DNA from: Chloroflexota bacterium | GTDB taxonomy: Bacteria; Chloroflexota; Anaerolineae; Promineifilales; Promineifilaceae | NCBI GenBank assembly: GCA_013112725.1 | Contig: JABFFZ010000005.1 | Location: 1-64,000, forward strand | Direction of reading: 5' to 3' | DNA length: 64,000 bases | In this document: positions 58,789 to 64,000 of the stretch, piece by piece | How positions within the stretch are numbered: position 1 is the first letter of the stretch | How the letters are laid out: each line of letters starts with the position of its first letter | Translations under genes and position numbers: made by a program | Notes under the pieces: model-generated | Databases searched by the model: none | Told to the model about the DNA's origin: nothing | The model's input: the letters and a program-made list of their open reading frames with translations, nothing else

Positions 58789-60033
58789 TTATTGTGATTC
58801 GCACTCTACCGGCAGATTTTGCGGATTGTTGACTTGTACATTATTCTGGTCAGTCCATCTGGCAGGCAATCCTTCATAGCCGGTGTCTACTACTACAGCA
58901 GGCGTTTCCGAGACGCGAAGTAGTTGAATATAAGGGCTTCTGGGATTAGTGGCAAAAACCAGTATTTTCCCATCTGGACTCCATCGCGGATTCCAGCCAT
59001 TTGAAACGGTTTGACTTTCACCAGTGGTAAGGTTCAGGACCAGTAGTTGATTGGGCACAGCAGGCGGTTCTACCTGCATGTTAAAGGTCTCAATTGCTAC
59101 CCACTCATTATTAGGAGACCATTGGAAAGGTTGGGGAGGAATATCGCCGACAGTCAACGCACCTTGATAAACAAACTCCATCCACAAGTCCCCAGTAGAC
59201 ATTTCCGAAACGCCAATTTGGGAACCGTTATGAGCGATATATTGATTATCTGGCGAGATAGCGCCAAAATAAAATTGTTGGTCAAAAGGTGAAGTTTGGG
59301 CGAGGTCTTCGTCAATAAGTAAGAGTTCGGTTGCGGTTGAAATAATAGCAAACTTTCCATCTGTACTCAGTAGGGGTACGCCAATGATTGAATCATCTAC
59401 CAACAGTTGGTACTCAGAGCCGTCCAGTTTTAATAGAGAGATTGGCCCCGGAGATTGAAACTGATTTTGGATCTCCCCAGAAGATAGCTTTATTAGCAGC
59501 CATTCCCCTAAAAAACCATATATTAGCTGCTCATCTACATCGGGAGTTTCCATCAACGGCCACGTTTGACCGGTAGTCTTGTTTCTAACCCAAACATCAG
59601 ATTGCTGTATAAAGTAGATGTTGTCATTGAGATGGGGCAGAAATTCGTCACCCATAAACGTTGCTGATTGATTGACGGGATTTCCTGATTCATCCACCAC
59701 AAAAAATTCTCCCTGGCGATTGCAGATGATCAATCCGGTCAGAGCATCCAATTCTTCTGGCAGTATTTGAGCGGTGGGCTGTGTTGATGGAGTTTCAGAG
59801 GGAACAGCCATGGGAGTGTTGGTAAAAACTATTGTCGGGGTGCTGGTTGGCAATGCAGGGGGATTGGTGGCTGTTTGGGTAACAACAGGTGCAGTAATAG
59901 TTGGTAGCTCCTCACTCATTGCAGTATTTGTGGGAGCCGCAGATTCGGACGACATGGCTTCCGAATAATTACAACCTATAATTAGCAGAAGGATAGGTGC
60001 AAGAAAAACAATCTTTTGGAATTGATAACACAT
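58789..60033 (-). CDS. Lipoprotein with WD40/TolB-like propeller
   Basis: A 414-residue lipoprotein. The signal is IVFLAPILLLIIGC with the lipidated Cys at about residue 21. A Thr/Pro-rich linker follows (TITAPVVTQTATNPPALPTS). A beta-propeller comes next, with TolB-like blades: LISPDNQYIAHNGS-type units seen as AISPDNQYIAHNGSQIGVSE, QPFQWSPNNEWVAIETFNMQ, NPRWSPDGKILVFATNPRSP. No enzymatic motif is present. The sequence is more AT-rich than its neighbours and has no octamer copies, so it may be a late arrival. The IS element ends only 30 bases before its start codon, so the native promoter is probably lost or moved. Confidence 0.8.
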   Translation of the reverse strand: MCYQFQKIVFLAPILLLIIGCNYSEAMSSESAAPTNTAMSEELPTITAPVVTQTATNPPALPTSTPTIVFTNTPMAVPSETPSTQPTAQILPEELDALTGLIICNRQGEFFVVDESGNPVNQSATFMGDEFLPHLNDNIYFIQQSDVWVRNKTTGQTWPLMETPDVDEQLIYGFLGEWLLIKLSSGEIQNQFQSPGPISLLKLDGSEYQLLVDDSIIGVPLLSTDGKFAIISTATELLLIDEDLAQTSPFDQQFYFGAISPDNQYIAHNGSQIGVSEMSTGDLWMEFVYQGALTVGDIPPQPFQWSPNNEWVAIETFNMQVEPPAVPNQLLVLNLTTGESQTVSNGWNPRWSPDGKILVFATNPRSPYIQLLRVSETPAVVVDTGYEGLPARWTDQNNVQVNNPQNLPVECESQ

Positions 60034-60127
60034 AGTATTAGTTTCAGGGAAGCGGTTCTAAGGTGGCCTAACTTGTCAAGACAGATTTTGGAGCAACGTT
60101 AAGGTAGGTTTACTCCTTTTGAAATCT

Positions 60128-61009
60128 TTAACAATCCAATAAAGTGGCATTCCGGTCGGCCGGCGGTGTGGCCGTCTGGTAGACCTGTGCCGGGGTACGG
60201 GAATCGAGCGACTGGTGCAGCCGCTTCTGATTATAGAAGGTCAGGTAGGCGGCCAGCCCTTGCCGGGCCTGGCGGGGTGTCTCGTAATCGTGCAGGTACA
60301 CCTGCTCGTATTTCACACTGCGCCACAACCGTTCGGTAAAGATGTTGTCCATCGCCCGGCCACGGCCGTCCATGCTAATGCGCACCTGGGCATCGAGCAG
60401 GCGACGGGTATACTGCGGGCTGGTAAAGTGGCTGCCCTGGTCGCTGTTGCAGATGGCCGGTGTGGCCTGGGCTAGTGCCTGGTCAACAGCAGCCAAGGCA
60501 AAAGGCATTTCCAGGGTGTCGTCTAGTTGCCAACTGACCACATAGCGGGCGTACCAATCCAGGACAGCCACCAGATAGAGCCAGCCACCGCGCAGCCGGA
60601 TGTAGGTGATGTCTATGCCCCAGACGTGATTGGGGTAGCTGGCGGTGATGTTCTTTAACAAGTAGGGATACACCTTGTCTTCCAGCCGCCGCTGGCTCAG
60701 GTTGGGCTGGGGGTAAATGGCCTGCAAACCCATCTCCCGCATAGAGCGACATACCGTTTCCCGACAGGTGTCATACCCCTCCTGGCGCAGTTGCGCCGCT
60801 ATCTTGCGCGAACCGTAGAAGGGGGTGGCCGTGTAAATCTCGTCAATCCGATGTTTCAAGGCCACCTCAGCGGCCGATGGCGGGCGGGGTTGATAATACA
60901 GACCGCTGCGATGCAGACCCAACAGCCGGGCCTGCCTGCTCAGGGGAAACTCCTCCCCCTCCCACTCTACCAAACCCCGTCGCTCGCTCACGCTCAGCCC
61001 TGTGACCAC
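60128..61009 (-). CDS. IS3-family transposase OrfB (DDE)
   Basis: A 293-residue rve-superfamily transposase. The N-terminal HTH_21-like region (SRQARLLGLHRSGLYYQPRP) is followed by YGSRKIAAQLRQEGYDTCRE. The catalytic core has Asp in NHVWGIDITYIRLRGGWLYL, Asp in AICNSDQGSHFTSPQYTRRL and Glu in RAMDNIFTERLWRSVKYEQV, the DDE triad with the expected IS3 spacing. The end is FYNQKRLHQSLDSRTPAQVY. In IS3 elements this frame is normally expressed by -1 frameshifting from OrfA. Here it lies in the +1 frame relative to OrfA, consistent with loss of one A at the slip site. It also has its own start (ATG/GTG near 61009). All key residues are intact. Confidence 0.93.
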   Translation of the reverse strand: MVTGLSVSERRGLVEWEGEEFPLSRQARLLGLHRSGLYYQPRPPSAAEVALKHRIDEIYTATPFYGSRKIAAQLRQEGYDTCRETVCRSMREMGLQAIYPQPNLSQRRLEDKVYPYLLKNITASYPNHVWGIDITYIRLRGGWLYLVAVLDWYARYVVSWQLDDTLEMPFALAAVDQALAQATPAICNSDQGSHFTSPQYTRRLLDAQVRISMDGRGRAMDNIFTERLWRSVKYEQVYLHDYETPRQARQGLAAYLTFYNQKRLHQSLDSRTPAQVYQTATPPADRNATLLDC

Positions 61010-61280
61010 TTTTTTGTAACCAGCTCAATTCCGCGCTCAGGCGGCCGATTTGCCCATAGAGGTTTTCGATGAGTTCGTCACGCTGTTTGACCTCCGCCTG
61101 GCTGACTTGTTGCTCCCGGCTAAACAAGGTCGGCAAATCGTCTACGGCCCGCTGCCGCCATTGGCGCAACTGATTGACATGGATACCATAGTGGGCAGCC
61201 GCTTCCTGAAGCGTCTTTTCTTCTTTTAACAGTTCAAGCACAATTTTGGCTTTGACGGTAGGTGGATATTGTTTTCTCAT
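60867..61280 (-). CDS. IS3-family OrfA, extended by an A-tract deletion
   Basis: The first 90 residues are a normal IS3 OrfA: HTH KAKIVLELLKEEKTLQEAAA, HYGIHVNQLRQWRQRAVDDL, then a leucine-zipper-like helix (DELIENLYGQIGRLSAELSW). The frame then meets a run of six A (61010-61015, T on the plus strand). With seven, the frame would read the canonical A-AAA-AAG slip site and stop at TGA four codons later, as usual for IS3. With six it runs on in the wrong frame for 48 residues (SGHRAERERATGFG...) over the OrfB start. So this copy probably has a one-base deletion (or a homopolymer sequencing error). Confidence 0.85.
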   Translation of the reverse strand: MRKQYPPTVKAKIVLELLKEEKTLQEAAAHYGIHVNQLRQWRQRAVDDLPTLFSREQQVSQAEVKQRDELIENLYGQIGRLSAELSWLQKSGHRAERERATGFGRVGGGGVSPEQAGPAVGSASQRSVLSTPPAIGR

Positions 61281-61334
61281 GTTTTCCAGTCTACCTTAAA
61301 GTCGCTCTTTTTTCTGTCCTAATTTTCTAGGCCA

Positions 61335-61436
61335 TTATACCAATCTGCAACTTCAAAAACCCGGCTATTATCAAAATACTGCCAATAAGAAGCCTGGTTA
61401 TAAAAATGATGATATCGAGCAACGACATGTTAGTTT
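61335..61436. other. Short spacer between IS and molybdenum hydroxylase gene
   Basis: 102 AT-rich bases with no gene or hairpin seen. It may be the remains of sequence cut by the IS. Confidence 0.3.
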
Positions 61437-63707
61437 TTATCCCATCAGAGCAGCGAGCACCCGCGGGGCGGTCATGGGCAGTTGGGTGACACGGCCGTCC
61501 GTGGCGGCAGCAATGGCGTTGGCGACGGCGGCGGCGGTGGCGATGATGGGCGGTTCGCCGGCCCCTTTGGCCCCAAAGGGGCCGTGGGGCGCAGGCACTT
61601 CCACAAAAACCATCTCAAAATCGGGCACAGCGTGGGTGAAGTGGGGCACGGTGTAATCTACCCAGGAGCCGGTGAGGGGCGTACCGTATTCGTCAAAAGC
61701 CATGCCTTCATACAACGCCCAGCCGAGACCCTGCATCACGCCGCCCTGCATTTGCCCTTCCAGCGTCAGCGGGTTAATCACCTGGCCCACATCCTGAATG
61801 GCGACCAGACGATGCACGGTCACTTCGCCCGTTTCCCGATCCACTTCCACTTCGGCGATTTGGGCGCAAAAGCCGGGCGCGCCTTCGGTGTTGGCATGAC
61901 GGCCGTTGCCCACCACCGGCGCATATTTGGCCCCAAAATCCATCGTCTTTTTGGCCAGTTCACCCAGGCCGAGGGCTTTGTCGGGCACACCTTTGACCTG
62001 GACACGGCCGTCGACAATCTCCATGTCCGCCGGGTCCGCCTCCATCTCCTCGGCGGCAATCGCCAACACCTGCTGCCGGGCGTCTTCACATGCTTTGATG
62101 ATGGACGGGCCGACCATGTAGGTGATCTTGCTGCCCCCCGTAGCCCCGGCGTAGGGCATATTGGACGTATCGCCATACACAATGCGCACTTTGTCCGGCG
62201 AAACGCCAAATGTCTCGGCGGCAATAAGGGTGAAACCGGCGGGCGTGCCCGTTAAATCCACCGAGCCAATGTGGACGTGCAGGGTGCCATCGCGGTGCAG
62301 TTGCGCCTGGGCGGAAGTGGGTTCGGTGCCGCCGGGCCAGCCGCCTATGGCAACGCCCACACCGCGCCCTTTGGCCTGGGCTTCGGCGCGATGTTGGTAC
62401 AGGGGGTGCGATTGGGCGGCTTGCAGCACTTCGGTCATGCCCATGACGGGCCACAGTTTGCCGTCGGCCAATGGGTCGCCCGGTTTGCTGGCGTTTTTGA
62501 GGCGCAGTTCCACCGGGCCAATGCCCAACTGCTGCGCCATTTCGTCTACGACTGATTCCAGGGCGAAGGTGGCCTGGGGCGCGCCAGGGGCACGGTAGGC
62601 GGCAGGAGAGACTTTGTGGGTGAAGACTTCGGTATAGCGGGATTCCAGGTTGGGGGTCTGGTAATAGCTGCCCAGCAGCCAACCGGCGACGCCATGATAG
62701 CTGGGAAAGCAGCCGGTATCTACTTTGATATCCCCTTGCAGGGCTACAAATGTGCCGTCCCGTTTAGCGCCCAGTTTGACATGCATTTCGGCGGCGGGGG
62801 CGGGATTGGTGGCCAGCATTTCTTCGCTGCGGGTGAGGGAAAGGCTGACGGGGCGGCCAACAGCCCGTGCCGCCAATGCCACGAAGGATTCATAAAGGAA
62901 AAATTTGCCGCCAAAGGCACCGCCGGGCAGGGTGGGGATGATGCGCACAGCCGTTTCCGGCACACCCAGCACATCCGCCACCTGTTCGCGGGCGTAAAAG
63001 GGGGCCTGGGTGCTGGCGTAGATGGTGATGCCCTCGCCGTAGGCGTCGGGCACGGCCACATGGGTCATCGGTTCCAGGTAGCTTTGATGCACCATCGAAG
63101 TGGTGAAGGTGCGTTCCACGATCACATCGGCCTCGGCAAAACCGGCGGCGATGTCCCCCCGTTTCATCACAAAGCCGTTGGCGATGTTGGGGCCGGAAAC
63201 GCGGTCTTCGCCCTCTTCGTCATCGTCGCCAACGTCGGCGCCGTGTGCGCCGGCTTCGCCGGATGCGCCCGGTTTGCCACCGGGCCAGACGAGGGGCGCG
63301 CCGGGGGCTAAGGCTTCGGCAATGGTGATGACGGCCGGTTGGGGTTCATATTCCACCCATACCTGTTCCGCGCCATCCTGGGCGGCGGCGGCGGTTTCGG
63401 CCAACACCAGGGCCACCGGCTGCCCGGCAAAGATGACACGGCCTCGCGCCAGAAAGAGTTTGTTACGTGATTTGGGCGGGATGTCGGGCAAGTCGGCGGC
63501 GGTGAGGACGCGCACGACACCGGGCAGGGCCAGAGCGGCGGCGGCATTGATGCTGGTGATGGTGGCGTGGGCGTGGGGGCTGGTGACGAGACGGCCGTGC
63601 AACATGCCGGGTATTTTGATGTCGGTGGCGTATTGCACCTGGCCGGTGATTTTGTCACGGCCGTCTAATACCGGTGTGGGTGTGCCAATGGCTTTATACT
63701 CTGACAT
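61437..63707 (-). CDS. Xanthine dehydrogenase family molybdopterin-binding subunit
   Basis: A 756-residue large subunit of a molybdenum hydroxylase, from ATG 63707 (GGAGA upstream). The small domain opens with RDKITGQVQYATDIKIPGML and the hammerhead region VVRVLTAADLPDIPPKSRNK. The molybdenum domain has LPGGAFGGKFFLYESF, VSPAAYRAPGAPQATFALES, IGPVELRLKNASKPGDPLAD, SVDLTGTPAGFTLIAAETFG, VAIQDVGQVINPLTLEGQMQ and HGPFGAKGAGEPPIIATAAA. The latter includes the catalytic Glu of the GAGEPP motif. An acidic insertion (about residues 147-178, GADVGDDDEEGEDRVSG) is unusual. No FAD (CoxM-like) or 2Fe-2S (CoxS-like) subunit gene lies upstream in the window or downstream, where the IS sits, so the subunit is alone here. 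The substrate is unknown; XDH type is favoured over CO dehydrogenase because the CoxL active-site loop is absent. Confidence 0.9.
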   Translation of the reverse strand: MSEYKAIGTPTPVLDGRDKITGQVQYATDIKIPGMLHGRLVTSPHAHATITSINAAAALALPGVVRVLTAADLPDIPPKSRNKLFLARGRVIFAGQPVALVLAETAAAAQDGAEQVWVEYEPQPAVITIAEALAPGAPLVWPGGKPGASGEAGAHGADVGDDDEEGEDRVSGPNIANGFVMKRGDIAAGFAEADVIVERTFTTSMVHQSYLEPMTHVAVPDAYGEGITIYASTQAPFYAREQVADVLGVPETAVRIIPTLPGGAFGGKFFLYESFVALAARAVGRPVSLSLTRSEEMLATNPAPAAEMHVKLGAKRDGTFVALQGDIKVDTGCFPSYHGVAGWLLGSYYQTPNLESRYTEVFTHKVSPAAYRAPGAPQATFALESVVDEMAQQLGIGPVELRLKNASKPGDPLADGKLWPVMGMTEVLQAAQSHPLYQHRAEAQAKGRGVGVAIGGWPGGTEPTSAQAQLHRDGTLHVHIGSVDLTGTPAGFTLIAAETFGVSPDKVRIVYGDTSNMPYAGATGGSKITYMVGPSIIKACEDARQQVLAIAAEEMEADPADMEIVDGRVQVKGVPDKALGLGELAKKTMDFGAKYAPVVGNGRHANTEGAPGFCAQIAEVEVDRETGEVTVHRLVAIQDVGQVINPLTLEGQMQGGVMQGLGWALYEGMAFDEYGTPLTGSWVDYTVPHFTHAVPDFEMVFVEVPAPHGPFGAKGAGEPPIIATAAAVANAIAAATDGRVTQLPMTAPRVLAALMG

Positions 63708-64000
63708 GGTTTTCTCCATTGTGTGTAGGGAATGAAGCACGGATATGACGGTGAGACGGATTTTCACGGATGGAATTGAGGGAAATCAGTGCAAATCCGT
63801 TGCAAGTCTGTTTTCCATGCTTCTTGTAGTATACCAAGCTATGGAAAATTGGGTCAGATACTCGTGCTGTAATGTCTTCACCCTCTTTCCTAACCTCATC
63901 TCCCTCGCCAGAATTCAGAATCGTGTTACTCTTTTAGCCGGAGATCAAGATGATGGCGATGGCATCCCTGGCGCCCGATTTGGCGCAGCAGATTTTGGCC
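63708..64000. other. Upstream spacer with a possible gene start at 63950 (+)
   Basis: 293 bases with the promoter region of the molybdenum hydroxylase gene and no complete gene. At 63950 an ATG with GGAG nearby opens a plus-strand frame (MMAMASLAPDLAQQILA) that runs to the window end; it could be a new gene but is too short to judge. No hairpin or octamer was seen. Confidence 0.3.

Larger units (their letters stand above)
60064..61334 (-). mobile_element. IS3-family insertion sequence, 1271 bp
   Basis: The two ORFs (OrfA, OrfB) are flanked by imperfect terminal inverted repeats. The left end starts TGGCCTA at 60064, and the complement of the right end starts TGGCCTA at 61334. Both then share GACAGA and, further in, GAGC-AC-TTAAGGTAG at about 40 bases. 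No target site duplication is visible (left flank AGG, right flank TTA), which suggests a later rearrangement. The ribosomal-slip site has lost one A, see the OrfA entry. The element carries one octamer (60362). Confidence 0.88.

Noticed and set aside
63930-64000. Thrombospondin-type calcium loop (DQDDGDGIPGA) in another frame at the window end
   Set aside because: The stretch is too short to choose between this frame and the ATG frame at 63950.

Overview
The window looks like a chromosome segment of a Chloroflexota bacterium, probably an Anaerolineae-like lineage. This is inference from gene style: SARP/BTAD-ATPase-TPR regulators, DUF11 and CSLREA secreted proteins, secreted proteins ending in an aliphatic LPI-x-LK tail, an Os1348/Franean1_4349-like RiPP precursor, and a 'quinate 5-dehydrogenase'-type protein. 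No rRNA, tRNA or CRISPR array was found. Two genome-wide signatures stand out. The palindromic octamer ACGGCCGT occurs about 130 times by eye count, where about one copy is expected by chance. Many intergenic spacers hold short, mostly 7-bp, direct repeats followed by inverted copies that form hairpins.

Layout. 0-4 kb: the 3' part of an AAA-ATPase/TPR regulator, an orphan RiPP-precursor-like peptide, a gene broken by an 11-bp duplication, and an unknown gene. 4.1-9.7 kb: a minus-strand restriction-modification island (GIY-YIG-like/helicase, Eco57I-type methylase, GxxExxY protein, small methyltransferase). It is almost free of the octamer, so it was probably acquired recently. 9.8-11.3 kb: an ABC-2 permease remnant and a secreted sorbosone-dehydrogenase-like protein. 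11.3-17.4 kb: a giant secreted Fn3-like protein. 17.5-22.6 kb: a globin divergent from a giant SARP regulator, then a DUF3592 membrane protein. 22.8-25.2 kb: TetR regulator, isochorismate synthase and a small membrane protein. 25.2-28.2 kb: acyl-CoA dehydrogenase, nucleotidyltransferase and quinate-dehydrogenase-like genes on the minus strand. 28.3-35.9 kb: a subtilisin with DUF11 repeats, an ECF sigma/anti-sigma pair and an eight-module DUF4397 secreted protein. 36-40.6 kb: small housekeeping enzymes and a membrane-anchored unknown. 40.7-46.6 kb: a giant CSLREA/beta-helix/C25-like protease with 19 EAFSP repeats. 46.8-60 kb: phosphatase, TPR-GAF histidine kinase, mutS, a Phd/VapC toxin-antitoxin pair, prfC, thioesterase, PNPOx-like protein, esterase, galactokinase and a lipoprotein. 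60.06-61.33 kb: an IS3-family element. 61.4-63.7 kb: a lone molybdopterin-binding xanthine-dehydrogenase-type subunit.

The genes suggest a heterotrophic cell with a rich secretome, large cytosolic signalling ATPases and a recently acquired DNA-defence island. Starts were moved from the longest open frame where a ribosome binding site or signal peptide supported a later start. All family assignments come from reading motifs, not from searches.
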